From assembly GCA_973895155.1 (NCBI GenBank), contig OZ316898.1, forward strand, positions 3,720,001-3,784,000: a stretch of 64,000 nucleotides of DNA, read 5' to 3'. The position numbers and the translations under genes are program-made. The stretch is from Marsupella aquatica. Lineage: Eukaryota > Marchantiophyta. A model generated the notes under the pieces. The model did no database searches, was not told the DNA's origin, and worked only from the letters and a program-made list of their open reading frames with translations. Numbering within the stretch: position 1 is the stretch's first letter; each line of letters begins with the position of its first letter. Positions 24,023 through 35,833 of the stretch are shown piece after piece.

Positions 24023-24030
24023 TTTCCAAA

Positions 24031-25515
24031 TGCTTTGTTTCAACCACAGTTCCTGGAAGGGTTCGAATCTGACTGCTATGGTAACAAATTAGGTGTTAAG
24101 ACCTAGTACGCTCTTCACACTATACCATACAAGACAACACAGACTATTTGGTCGAACAAAGGGTGGAATGGAGATTCTGCTCTTTGGCCTGGAGAATTTA
24201 TTGGTTTGTCATGGTCTCTACTACATATGCAAACTTCGTTGCCTCATTGAATGGCAGCGGGAGAGTCATCTGCCAGAGCTAGTACATTTTGTGAGATGTT
24301 GTTCTTCCTTCATGCGTATACCCCAGCAAACTTCCTTTTACGTCGTTAACCACGTCATACCAAGACCTTGTTCTACAGATCGCTTCATCACAGTATGTTG
24401 CCTCAAACGACAATCCACAATGGTCATTTGTTGCACACTGAACAACGTTACCCAGACTACCACAACATCTATGTACCCTGTTCTGGATGGCCATATTAAC
24501 GTTGTTTAGGAAATTGTAAATTACAATGCATTTGACGTCGCATGAGAGATGACAGTATCTAACCCGAGCTAGATACTGTATCTCTGACGCTGTTAGAAGG
24601 GATTACATATTTTGATGGGTCTAAATGGACGACATTTCCAAGGACGTTTGTCCAGTTTATCCTACCAAAAGGGATTATTTACTTGTGCCGAGACAAGGTT
24701 CACTAAATAAACATTCAACTGTTCATGGTTCATAACGCCTTCAAAACTATGACAGATTTAAAGTTGTTATTCACCTGATAAGACGTGAAAGGACATGGAA
24801 TATTAACCTGTCCACAAACTTAGTTTTTTTAGTCCTACAATAAAAAATTAATTGGAATGAAAACAATTGTGTAGCTGGAAGGAAATTGAAGCAAGGATGG
24901 ACCTCCTTCCCCTCCATTCCCCTCCATTGGTATAACACTTGAATTGATATAACACTTGCTGGGAAGGTCTTTCCAAATCCTTCTAAGGTGGTCAAGAAAG
25001 CTGATTTTGGATGTTAAGGGAGCTGTTGAAAGTCAAAAGGTAGTGTTACAAAATTTTGTTGGACGTTAGAATGAGTGAAGGTGAAAATGGTTCACTGGCT
25101 CCTAACATATAATTATGAAGCGATTGAACGAAAAATAAAGTTGCAGGCAGAAAAGAGAGGGAAAGTTCGAGCATCGGCGTGTACAGTCCTTTATTATCGT
25201 ATCGTATCGAATCTTATAACGAGTGTTCATTTTTGCACTTTTCAAGCATCTGGGAAAGTGGTTTTCTGACGTTTCCTCGAGGAATTCTTCACGGTTTGGA
25301 ATCTACCGTTGGTCTACCAGTACACGGTTTATTTATTGCTATGTTCTCTGTGTGAAAGCTAGGAAAAATCTTGACCTGATTTTCTAATCAATCAAAAATT
25401 GTTTTTTTAGGTAAATGTCTATTAAGCATAAAACAATCTGAAATAAAGAGATATCCAGATTAGAAATATGAGGACTTGTCGGACAAATAGGAAGATTTGG
25501 GACGACAAATGACAT
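24031..25515. other. Unassigned intergenic DNA
   Basis: A 138-residue frame at 24093-24509 shows no recognisable motif; the rest has only short frames. A duplicated CTCCATTCCCCTCCATT lies near 24905. Confidence 0.45.
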
Positions 25516-25535
25516 ATGTCATCCCGGTCAATCCC

Positions 25536-25712
25536 GCCGGGTGACAGGGTCGGGCCGGGAGAACTTAGAGCCGGGCTGGGAGCAGGGTCGGGAGGTTGGC
25601 CGGGTCGGGCCAGGAGATTGGCCGGGGGGGGGGTGGGATGGGTTGGGCCGGCCGGGAGTTGGTTAGGGAGAGCCGGGCCGGGAGGGAGAGTCAGGGGTGG
25701 GAGACTAGGGCG
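25536..25712 (+). repeat. G-rich degenerate minisatellite (GGGCCGGGAG type)
   Basis: Imperfect repeats of GGTCGGGCCGGGAG and variants, including a GGGGGGGG run near 25625. On the minus strand this gives a Pro/Leu/Ala-rich frame, which I treat as a by-product of the repeat. Dense G-runs make G-quadruplex formation likely. Confidence 0.8.
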
Positions 25713-26109
25713 GAGAGAACCTTGCAAGGGAGCTAGGGAAGCATTGAAATAAGCTTGTCTCAAATTGACTATTTTATTCCATGTTCAAAATGTGTTCACT
25801 GCTAGTGTGCAGATTGCTTCCCCATACTTGCACTTTAAAATATGAAATTATAAGATGCACAATGAGTAACACTCAATGATTTAAGCGGAATAAATGGATT
25901 TAATATGGTATGGAATGAGATTGTATTCTAAACTATAATAGAATTAATGTCCACTTTTTATGCAGTGGTGGTCATCAAAATTTGGAGTGGCTTTTTGGGT
26001 GAAACACAGAAAATGCAAAAAGTGGAAGGAATAATGAACAGTGATTTATATTTGGTGTGAATGAAAAAGTGAATGCACCCTTCTCCAAACTAGAAGGAAA
26101 AAGACAAAG

Positions 26110-26290
26110 TCTTCTCTTTACCATCCATGTATACAAATTAAGTGCTCTTCCCTCTACTATCCACGTTATACCATGCTCCTCCCTCTACCATCCATGCTAA
26201 CTCTTCACTCCTTATATAATTCATTCTATCATCCATGCAATACCATGCTCCTCTATCTACCATCCATGTTATATCATCTATGCATACAGG
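26110..26290 (+). repeat. Degenerate tandem repeat with CCATGCTCCTC and CTACCATCCATG
   Basis: Alternating blocks CTACCATCCATG and TATACCATGCTCCTC occur three to four times with variable spacers. The minus-strand frame shows the same periodicity (WMVDRGAWY, WMVEGGAWY). Confidence 0.65.
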
Positions 26291-26407
26291 TGCTACATAA
26301 TGATAGTAGTTTAATTGCAAATACTACATAGTCAATATCAAGTAGGGCATAATCTAATCAATGAGAGGAAAAGGAGACCAAAAAGTAACAGAGGGAACCA
26401 GAAGGAT

Positions 26408-26453
26408 GGGAGGGGGGGGGGGGGGGCGAGGGGGGTTGGTTTGGGGTGGGTTG
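26408..26453 (+). repeat. Poly-G tract
   Basis: A 15-base G homopolymer (26412-26426) flanked by more G-runs to about 26450. Length may be unreliable because homopolymers of this size are often miscalled. Confidence 0.9.
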
Positions 26454-26559
26454 TTAAGCTTTGAAAGGAAGAAAATGATAAAAACAAAGAAAAAAACCAT
26501 TCTCGCTTTGTTATACTTTGGTGATTGATGTCGCCTCTCTTTTGAGTCATGATATTTTT

Positions 26560-27080
26560 TACTCAACGACATTTTTTATGCACGGAGATCTTTCTAACAT
26601 AAATATTCTTTTACTCAAGCTATCTTTTGCAACATGATGATTTTTCTCAATTACATCTTTGGCACAACGTCATCTATTACGCATTGACATCTTTCAACAA
26701 ACCATATCTTTTAATAAATCACATGTTTTGCACAATGATATCTTTTGCTTAATGACATATTTTTAGCAACCACATATTTTACTTGACAACATCTTTTGCG
26801 CAGCGTGTCTTTTACTTAAAAACATCTTTTACTTAATGACATCTTTTACCTAACAACATCTTTTACTGACGATATCATTTGTGCAACAAGATCTTTTATT
26901 TAATGATACCTTTTGAGCAACCACATATTTACTTAATGACTTCTTTTACTTAATGATATCTTTTTTGCAGTGACATCTTTTGGATAATCACATATCTTAG
27001 TTAACAACATCGTTTGTGTAACAAGATCTTTTACTTAAGTACATGTTTAACTCAACGACGTGTTTAGGCAACAACATGTA
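26560..27080 (+). repeat. Diverged minisatellite, about 18-20 bp unit, some 25 copies
   Basis: The region is built of variants of ACATCTTTTACTTAATG. Each unit has a C-A-T/A-T-C core, then TTTT and an ACTTAA or GCNCAAC segment. Best-kept copies are at about 26820-26870. No unit is identical to all others, so the array is old. It has no coding potential. Confidence 0.85.
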
Positions 27081-28149
27081 GTGTGCAAGGCAAGGGGATT
27101 AACTCGTATGGCATATTCTCACATTTTGATCTACAATTAATCTAGAGCCGTAGAGGTCCTCTGCAGGTTGTGCGAGCTAACTTCCACTATAACACCATTA
27201 CAGTATCGTCATTATGACAGTGTCAGCCGGGTACGCATGACCACGCGTATGCAGCACTACCATAGCTGTAGTCAGCAGAGAAGAGTCGAAGACCTATCTA
27301 GTCACAATAGTGTGGGCGTTTGCCAGCGCTGACTCCTGACACGTTACCGTAGCTTACTGTGTTTTCCTCCTCATCCGGGACAATGCAACGTCAGTCTCTC
27401 ATTCTCCGACATCTGATGGGCCAGTCACTGACCATATCGAAGAAAATGGTAGCTCTGACCTCTTCTGCTATGTCAGCGTGGTGTACGCAGCAGTTTATTA
27501 CAGTCGCCATCTTACATCGCATTTCTTGACCTGAAATACTTTCGAGTGGCTATGAGAAACCCCTTTAAGGAGGCAAATTGCAGACCGTAGTCTTCAGTGG
27601 CAGGAACTAAGAACTTGACAACAAGGATATGTGATCCATGCAATGAGAAGCAGCTACTACTGTATCGATTTAGTGAAGAGAGTAGTTCGAGGTTATAATT
27701 CAGATTAGCATACAGGCTGTAGATATGCAGGAATAGACCAAAGAGATGATATCCTACTAGAAGAATTTCTCGAGAGGAGAGTTGTCGGAACTACTGAATT
27801 GAGAGCTAGAAAAAGGGGCTTTGCGGTCTTCTGTGAGCTTTCTATAGCACCATAGTCACATCTTCCATCAGTCATGTTGATTGAAGCAACATGCCTCAAC
27901 CTTTTCTTCCTGTTGCTGGAAGATTTATATAATGTGGACCTTATCTTGAATGTTGATAATGTTGTAATATGAGATGAGTTGGGTCAATGAAAAGCGCAAT
28001 GTGAGGTTTTTGTGTTGCTCAATCAATTACTGGTTAGTTACATAAATGTTAAACGTACTCTACATTTTGATCTCAATTATAACCAGCTTTTGGATACTTT
28101 GTTAAGTGTTTTGTTTATTCACTTCTAGGAGTAACGAGTTTAGCAATTA
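27081..28149. other. Unassigned intergenic DNA
   Basis: No gene, RNA or clear repeat recognised. Confidence 0.5.
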
Positions 28150-28325
28150 ATGGTGGCCTATAGCTCAGTGAACATAGACCTGAAACAGTACGGCTGAAAA
28201 TTTTGTAAGGTTTGAACCAGAGACCTGTCTTGGCCCACTCTCACGGTCTATCACCGGCCCCTGGTCTGGTGATGGTCCTTCCACTTATTTAGCTTAATCC
28301 TGCAGGCATCAACCCTGCACAGATT
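28150..28325 (+). mobile_element. Possible tRNA-derived SINE fragment
   Basis: TATAGCTCAGTGAACATAG resembles a pol III A box (tRNA D-arm) and GGTTTGAACCAG, about 50 bp further, resembles a B box. The sequence between does not fold as a standard tRNA, so a decayed SINE head is more likely than a tRNA gene. No poly-A tail or target duplication was identified. Confidence 0.3.
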
Positions 28326-28477
28326 AATTTTTGTTTGTTATGAAGTCTTCTCATCTTGTCTTTGTGTGCGCTCACTTAAAAGCAAATGTAGCCAAGGGCC
28401 AATACAGAGTCACAGAAACAGAGTGTCCTCCGACAAAGGTTGCTTTGGAGTGTTTTGTCCACATGAAGATACTAAGG

Positions 28478-29033
28478 GTGGCTTTACAAGATGTTGGGGG
28501 CAGTTTCCACATTTTTTTGGTGTCCAAGATCGGATCAAGGCCATCCATTTGAGAGAAATTGCTGCTGTTCACTTTACAAAACCTAGGGGGCACTTTCAAC
28601 CGAACCTGTTACCAATCCTACATGGAATGCAGTGGAGCCCAATTTTTGCTTATGTGGAGCACTCTTTTGTCCTAGATTTTAGACCACCTCTCTTGGTGGT
28701 CTCTTCTTCTGGCCGCTTGGTCCATTTCTATTTTAAGTCATTTGTAATAAAAAGGGACCCACAAGTCCTTCATAAGATATTCTCTTCTCACATTTACAAA
28801 GACTTTAGTCAAAGATTACGTGACATTCAGGTGGAGTGGGTCCTCAATCTGTCTTTTAGTCAATTAATCTGGCACCATTGGCTGCACTTGGCTTTACAAG
28901 ATCTTGGGGGCAATAGAAGGTTTCAAAAAATGCTTTTAGCCCTGGGACACTCTATTTAGTGTGTGCAATGGCCCTCCAGTTTGCTTTGGTAAAAAAAACT
29001 CCCAAGTGCCCCCCACGTCTTGTAAAGTCCTCC
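28478..29033. mobile_element. Cluster of MITE-like motifs (TTTACAAGA..GGGGGCA)
   Basis: The motif CTTTACAAGATNTTGGGGGCA occurs in direct order at 28480-28502, 28571-28593 and 28890-28912, and inverted at 29007-29030. The last two could be the ends of an element of about 140 bp. The TTTACAAGA core also forms the ends of the MITE at 484-839. No convincing target duplication was found. Confidence 0.45.
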
Positions 29034-30520
29034 TAATAAGATCGCTGAACAGTCTTGCAATATAAAAGGAGGACATACATTGGTTCTTTTGGCTGTGTGA
29101 TATATATAAGAAACAGATCGATGTGTACAGAAATCTGAAACCCTTTCAACACAAAAAACAAAGAAACCTCAAACAGAAATAAAGATCAGCTCTGACCGGT
29201 TTTGGACATTGTGAAGTGTTAAAAAGCATTCTGCTGTCCAAATTCTCTTCACTTCTGGGCCATTCATTCGGTATTCATACTTCTACCGTTTCTTTTACCC
29301 ACTTCTACCCTAGTTTTGACTACTGTACTGAGTAAAATTATTTTGAGGTTGGTGCCCTGGGAGAAAACAAAACTTTGTCCAAATCAAGATCTCTAAGCAC
29401 ACCAGAAACTCCTAGGTCTTAAATACAAAAGAGGACAGAAAACTGAGAGGAAACCAGCTGGCGACAAGGCCCTAGCAAAGCTGAAAGCAGACAAGTTCTC
29501 CCCGGGCTCCATGTCCTGGTTAGATTCAGTTAGGGCTCAGGACATTGTCCCATTTAGTTGCCTGACACAGTAAGAATATGTTTTGAGGTTAATATTGAGA
29601 AGTCAAGTTTAAAACCTTTCCTGCCTTCCAAATTTTCAATTAGAGCACATAAGTGAAATTGAGTACACAGAATAGGTTAAGGTTGTGCCAGCTCCGCAAA
29701 GGAGGAAAGAAGTCATACGAAATAGGTTGGCATTGGAAACGACAGGGGGGGGGGGGGGGGGTAACCCATCGTTCAGAGGAGCCTATGGCCTGTGGCTAGG
29801 GTGATTATTACCCTAGGGGATTACAGCCCAGGATCTCCTCCTAGGGAATTTGTTACCAAGCGTAAACCCCTTACCAATTTACTCTAAAGGATTTGGAGTC
29901 CAAAATTCCAACTTTTCCCCTGCAAGGTTACGTCGGATACCCTCCACGAAAGTACAAAGGGATAATTAGAGAGAGTTTTATCTTATTTTTTAAAAACATT
30001 TGATACAGCTTGAACCCCAAGGCTGGGGGAACCCTGCAGGCCAAAAGGGGAAAGAGCCACAAAGGGCTAAGAAAACAAGAGAAAGCCTTCAAATGAAAGT
30101 GTGGGAACACACAAAAACAAGGAGATAACCGGGACCTACCAAAAGTCATCCCCATCACAAGGCAAGCGGTACCAAAAAGCAAGACCAAGTTCACCACCAA
30201 AGACACAGAATGGGAGCAGAGGCGTTCCCCTCAAAATTAGAGAGAGTTGAAATTCTCACTGCCATCTATGGTGATGTTTTTGGGGTTTGACGGTGATTAT
30301 CATCCCAACACCTTTTTGGTTGTGTTCCTTGAAGGAAAAAAAAACTCGCCTTTTCTACAATAAAAGATTGGGGGAAAAGAATGGGAAACCATGGTGAGGT
30401 AGACGAACCAGGTACGACGGCAGCTGTTAGAGAGTCCAATGAGCAACCTGCCTAGAGAGTAAGAGTAAATGCGGCGCACAGACCTCCCAAGCAGGGTGGA
30501 GAATGAATGTGAGCTGTGGG
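29034..30520. other. Unassigned, with a 17-base poly-G run
   Basis: No gene recognised. 29745-29761 is a pure G homopolymer. Confidence 0.5.
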
Positions 30521-30798
30521 GGTAGAGGTCATTTCTAAGGTTTTCTCTTTTTGGCCAAGCTGGCCAAATGTCCACTTTATGTGAATGATGAAGATGCGCA
30601 GCATATTTTTAATCTAGTTTTACTATTAATTTCTGACCTTTGGATCTCCATGTCCTGTCGAGGTAGAGGTAATTCTAAGGTTTTCTCTTTTGGCCAAGCT
30701 GGCCAATGTCCCCTTTATGTGAATGATGAAGATGCTCAACATATTTTTTTAATCTAATTTTACTATTAATTTCTGACCTTTGGATTTCCATGTCGCCA
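30521..30798 (+). repeat. 141-bp tandem duplication with a LINE-like zinc-binding remnant
   Basis: Two copies start GGTAGAGGT at 30521 and 30662. Each encodes CPLYVNDEDAQHIF, which resembles the C-terminal zinc-binding motif of plant LINE reverse transcriptases (CPLC...E...H.F). The second cysteine of the usual CPLC is replaced by tyrosine. No other LINE domain was found nearby, so this is at most a small fragment. Confidence 0.5.
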
Positions 30799-30800
30799 AG

Positions 30801-32398
30801 CTGGTGGGGGTCCGTTAAGCATATTCTTGAGAAACAGGTGGCAGAATGGAAGGCAGAATGGACGACATGTGAGAGTGTGATATCAAGCTTTAAAAAAACA
30901 TGGTGATTTCAATCTATATTACTTAGTTATTTACTCCTCTTCGCGTGCTGCGAGCACGTTTTGTCTCTTTGGAGACTCTGGAAGCCTCTCCTTCCTTTCT
31001 TTGCGAGGGAGAGGAATTCCTCCGTTTCATTGAAGGATAGGTGATAAACACTAGAAGCCTGTCATTTCTTTCCCACGGGAACGACTTTTGTACGTGTCAA
31101 AGGATAGGTGGAATGGGGCATGAGATTTCTTCATTGTTATATTTGAATTAAATTAATATGCTATAAGACTTTTTTATTAATCTCCGAAAGGAAGGATTGA
31201 GAAAAGTGCCACGTTAACGACGGCTGGAGGTTTATGTGGATGCGGTTGGTATGTGGATAGATGGACAGGTGGTTTACTTCGTACTTTAGATGCGCGTTCT
31301 CGAGAACGTCATGGCTAGAGTACACTATTGTTTCAGTATTCGCTTGGACGTTGGGGGGAAAGTGAGTGTTTATTTATCCTGTGTTCTAAATATGGTTTAA
31401 TTTAATTAATAAATTTTCACTTTGCACAGGCATCGCTATCCAAACTTTTGAACTCCAGTTGAACCTCAAAATATTCTTAGTATGACAGGAAAGTGTTTTA
31501 TTCTAAAAATACATGTCATTAAAAGGTCTCCCTAGAGGGAGTTGCCCGAGGACTGCCTGCCTTGGGGCTTTCATTTTGGCAAGTTCCGACAGAGGATAAC
31601 TTTAAACTTTGAGTCAGGACCAGACATTTCTAGATTTAGTGTCAAGCTCTAGAGATTATCTCAAACTCCCGACTTTTTGTTTTAGAATTTGTATCCTGTG
31701 TAGTTGGACAAATTATCTCAGTTTAGACTGTACTGTAGACTGTCAACTGGTACTGAGGGAATGAAAGTTAGATACGCCAGCTCTCAAGGGAACCCGTTCA
31801 GTTGGTCTGTTGGTGGCAAGGGTTGGGGAGAGTCCACGTCCCTCAAGTCTGAGTTTGTTTGCTTGTTTGTTGTCTTGTTGGGGTCTTCATAGACAACTAA
31901 ACGAATTAGACAAGAGGCACTGGGAAAAAAGCCTCCAACTCTAGATTCCAGTGCAGACTTGGCTAGTGCTTCAACTCATTTTAGCTTGTTTACTGCAAAA
32001 CCTTTGCTGTGTCATAAAGGACTGGCCAACACAAGATGCCAAGCAGTTGTCTTTCAACTGTTATGGAATTGTAGTTTAGCTACTCTTAATTGGTAAGAGT
32101 GTGGCATTGGAGGGCTTGGTACAACTCTTGCTTATGCACCAGTACACAAGAGTTTTAAGATTGGTGACTACATCACCTACTTGCAGACTACATTGAGCCC
32201 AAGAACTCAAAACGGGAATCAACCTCATGCAAAGAAGATAGTACCTGACTCTGAAGCATAACAGCCTTTGAGATCAGTATTAATATAGCTACCTCTTTGT
32301 ACAATATGACCACTCAGCAGTCACTGACTTGAGCTCATCTGAGAGCCAAGATGGTGCCTTGCTGATGGCTTGGTTACCTGTGGTGTCCTGTGGCACAA
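30801..32398. other. Unassigned intergenic DNA
   Basis: No gene or clear repeat recognised. Confidence 0.5.
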
Positions 32399-32582
32399 CA
32401 CAATGTCACATGGAATAGTGTACAACCCAAAAATTGACAACAGCACAAAGATACACATGTTTCAGCTGAAGAGTCACTATGCACAATCAGCACAATGTCA
32501 CATGGAAGTAGTGTATAACCCAAAAATTGACAATGGCAGAAAGATACATGGTTCAGCCAAAGAGTCACTATGCACGATCAGG
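32399..32582 (+). repeat. Tandem duplication, 92-bp unit
   Basis: CACAATGTCACATGGAA starts both copies (32399, 32491). Each continues with TAACCCAAAAATTGACAA or a near match and a GAGTCACTATGCAC end. Confidence 0.9.
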
Positions 32583-32639
32583 GTACATCTGTCCCAACTT
32601 GGCCAGCTCAAAAACAAACTGCTCTATGACAAGTCCACT

Positions 32640-32805
32640 TCTCTCACTCTTAGTCTCTCACTAGAATTGATATCTAAGCACGACCAGAATGAAATGCTCT
32701 CACAAGTGTATAATTCCTCTCCACGAATCCAACCTAAGTAACCCATAACTATGGTTAAGTTACAGTCTAGATAACCTAACCAGGTGCTAGGGCTAAGTAC
32801 TAACA
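32640..32805 (-). mobile_element. Copia-type LTR relic
   Basis: On the minus strand it starts TGTTAGTACTTAG and contains ATTATACACTTGTGAGAGCA, close to ATTATACCCTTGTGAGAGCA at 47390 in the plus-strand relic. A weak purine run, GTCAAAGG, precedes the start. It may be a solo LTR or a fragment; the far end is not defined. Confidence 0.45.
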
Positions 32806-33150
32806 CCTTTGACAGTTTCTGCTTTGGTTCATTGGGCTTGTTTACCTTGGCCTCTTTTGTGGGTGCTTGTTTTCGGGGCTCCTTGCCAGGTATGACAAAC
32901 ATTAAGCATTTTATGTGTTTGCCTAACATCCTGTAGCTTACTCTTCGCTGCGTGATGGTCTATTTACAAGACAATATAGTAAGAAATAGGACAAAAACCC
33001 AGCAGCTTTATTCCTTCCCATGCACAAACGACAGTTTCTTCGTGATGGTGGAATGGTTGCAATTGTATAAGTTCGACTTATTCAGAAAGTCCTCTACTTA
33101 ACGTGTTTTGATTCCGCTCACGTACACACTTGTCACTTGGACAAACAAAA

Positions 33151-33303
33151 GGGGGACGTGGTCTTATGAGAACTCAGCAATCCAAGATTCAATGTCATGT
33201 AGGGTGATGTGGCCTTTTGAGAATTCAGTAGTTCTGGATTTAAGATCCTGTACGGTGATGTTGCGTGGTGATAATGACCAATTTTCAACTTAAAGTCATG
33301 AAG
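33151..33303 (+). repeat. Degenerate tandem repeat, 51-bp unit, three copies
   Basis: Units start at 33151, 33202 and 33253 with GGGNGAYGTGG or a variant. The first two are clearly alike (TTNTGAGAAYTCAGNA); the third is more diverged. Confidence 0.7.
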
Positions 33304-35641
33304 ACCTTTGAACAATGAAACCGAAGCTCAGATAAAATTTGACAAGACGCTCCAATAGATTGTTGTGACGTGCACGAATTGTTCTGAAACATTATTTGTA
33401 CTCAGACAACCTTTTTATTTGGTATTAATGCTCACCTTTTTGTCTGTCAAAAAGTTAGTACTTACGTACGTCAAAGTAGTAAAATCAAACATTGTGATCC
33501 ATTTGTGCATTGCTTTTCAATTTGGTATCAAAATTTTGGCGAACAAACATTCTTCATGAATTGCTCTAACGTAGAAAAATTTGGATGGGATTGCCATCTC
33601 AGTAGGATTTCTAAACTTACATAGGAAACGTGATTGTATTAACTTCAAGCCCTTCCCAAAATTTAGTTTATAGATTGGAAGCTCTTTTATCAGGAGCAAG
33701 TATTGAGAGAGAATAGGACAGACAGTAGAATCGATCCACTGCAGAGAGAATGAATACAGTCCACAACAATCTCTGCCAAGGCCAAGGCCTACCTTTTTGG
33801 ATTCGGTTGGTGGTTGGATCATGCATGATACGGGTTTAAAGGGGCAGACTTTACACTAAGTGGACAAAGTAGACTACAAGACAACACAATACCATCGACT
33901 GAATGGAAGGAGAGCACAGCATAGCAAAACCAAATCATTGCAAACAAAGCACGAAGCACAAAGCAAAATGGAAGGCATGGAAGCAAACAACCAATATGGG
34001 CAGACAAGTACCCAAACGAAGCAGCCGTTTAATTTCTGAGTCTGGGAAAGAGTAAAGGTGGCGACTACTCCCAGGCCCCGGGAGGTATTTTCAGTTATGT
34101 GTGTCTGACATAATTATGTCTATGAACATTGGATTTTTCCGTGTTCGGAGGGAACTTGTAAACCTGGCAATTAGGGAGGATGGACCTCCACTTTGTCTAT
34201 GAGGCCCAAATGGACTGGAGTTGCTCTGAACATTTAAATTGGAAAAGATAACACTCTCTTTACACTTTTGACTGACCAGAAAGTAATTTACAATAAATCA
34301 GATTCATGAAAATATTTCTAATTATTATTGTTTTTTTAATTCAAGAGGGCTTAATCGCAGAAACATCTCTTCTTAAGTCAAGTCACGCTTTGCCAGAAAA
34401 CAGTGCCGAAAAACCCAAAGCTGACTGAGTTGTGCCGTTCTTGACTATCGTAAGGTTATGAGTAGAATTCCATTTGCCCCTTTCTCCACCACCTTACCCT
34501 CGTTCTTGCCAAAGGGCGTCGCCATGGAAATGCGCTACTGCTGCAGCAGGACTTCCATTGTCGTTTCCACACAGAGCCTTCACGGGTTGAAGACCTACAC
34601 TCGTTACAGTAGATTCTGCAGCTGTAGCATTTTTACTACATTCTGCTTCCTATTCCCATTGCAGGAGTCTCCATGTCTTGGTTTACTTCCCTTTGTCGGA
34701 GGTTACTGGGGCACACAACTGTTTCTTTTGCCTCTGTTCTGCTCAGTAAAAGCGTCATCATTCCAATGGTGAGTAGACGAGTCTGTCAACAACAAGCTGG
34801 GTAACCGATAGTATCCATCTCACGTATAATCCATTGCTGTATACAAAAAATCATGTCATACTCTAGTGAATTTTTGGGTATGGATGTCATCTCATCTCAT
34901 TAGTTCATCATATGGGATGATTATTGCTTGGAAATCACATTTGCTGATTTGCACAATCGCTATTGAAAGCTACTTTTAAGCTATTGAAAGCTACTTTTAA
35001 GAGCATATAATCTCATGTGAAATCTCTAGTCAGTGACTCTGGTGGCATATGTGAAGTTGGGGTGCCAAAGGAGTACACAGGATGAGGGTGAGTTTCTGAA
35101 ATGGCTTACAGGTTTGAATGGGCTCACCTCTATTTACGGACCCCACTAGAGGTCCCTTCCAAAATTTGAGACTCCACAACGCATCACGTCATCAAGACGC
35201 GCTGCAAACAGGTACGGATTGGTTTACAAAATAAAATTGCTTTAACATTTGTGTCTGTGGCATGATTTTGGTAAAATTGAAGACGCCATGCCGTAAACCT
35301 TGATATAAATATGCTTGAAAAATAACTGTTTTATTTACCCTAGGTAACAAACTGTTCAATTAGTAGGAGGCCCACCTTCCATTTTTTTACCCTGAGTAAC
35401 CGCTGCCCACCTGCATTCTGAATTGTGTTTCAGTTGAATAATAACTAAATCTATCTCGGCAAGTTGATCTGATGACAAAGTAATTGTGACAATTTTCTCG
35501 ACCTTCTGCTGCCACGAAAGAAGAAGTGGACATGATTCTATGTTGGATCACTCAGCACTCTTTTCCATGATGTCATCATTGCACTTCCTAACTCGGTGAT
35601 GCCTCTCGCTACTATTAGATTGTCCAACGCATGAGGCACGA
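33304..35641. other. Unassigned, with small repeats
   Basis: No gene recognised. A 21-bp exact tandem duplication (CTATTGAAAGCTACTTTTAAG) lies at 34960-35001 and a perfect 14-bp palindrome GACATAATTATGTC near 34106. Confidence 0.55.
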
Positions 35642-35833
35642 GTGAACGAAAGAGAAGCAAGCTTAGCAGGGTTCAATAAGGGCCTCGTCTACGTGCAGAT
35701 GGTGTTGAAGAGCCTGGGCATGAAAGAAGGACATAGTTATAAGAAGTGTCAGCAGATGATCAAGGGAGTCGATGCGGACAGTAATGGGAAGGTGGACTTT
35801 CAGGAGTTGATGTCGTCTGAAGCTTTCCGTTAA
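35642..35833 (+). pseudogene. EF-hand fragment of a calmodulin-like protein
   Basis: The 63-codon frame contains MVLKSLGMKEGHSYKKCQQM, the linker and helix before the last EF-hand of plant calmodulin-like (CML) proteins, and a good calcium-binding loop DADSNGKVDFQE with acidic residues at loop positions 1, 3, 9 and 12. Normal CML proteins are about 140-200 residues with two to four EF-hands. Here the loop upstream (around GFNKGLVYV) has lost its acidic residues and nothing earlier is recognisable. The first codon is GTG, not ATG. It is most likely a truncated gene copy. Confidence 0.65.

Noticed and set aside
24050-24080. GGTTCGAATC resembling a tRNA T-loop
   Set aside because: No matching acceptor, D or anticodon arms are found at tRNA distances.
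25422-25763. Pro-rich 113-codon minus-strand frame
   Set aside because: A by-product of the G-rich minisatellite on the other strand.
28150-28225. A tRNA gene
   Set aside because: A- and B-box-like motifs are present but no cloverleaf can be drawn; reported only as a possible SINE.
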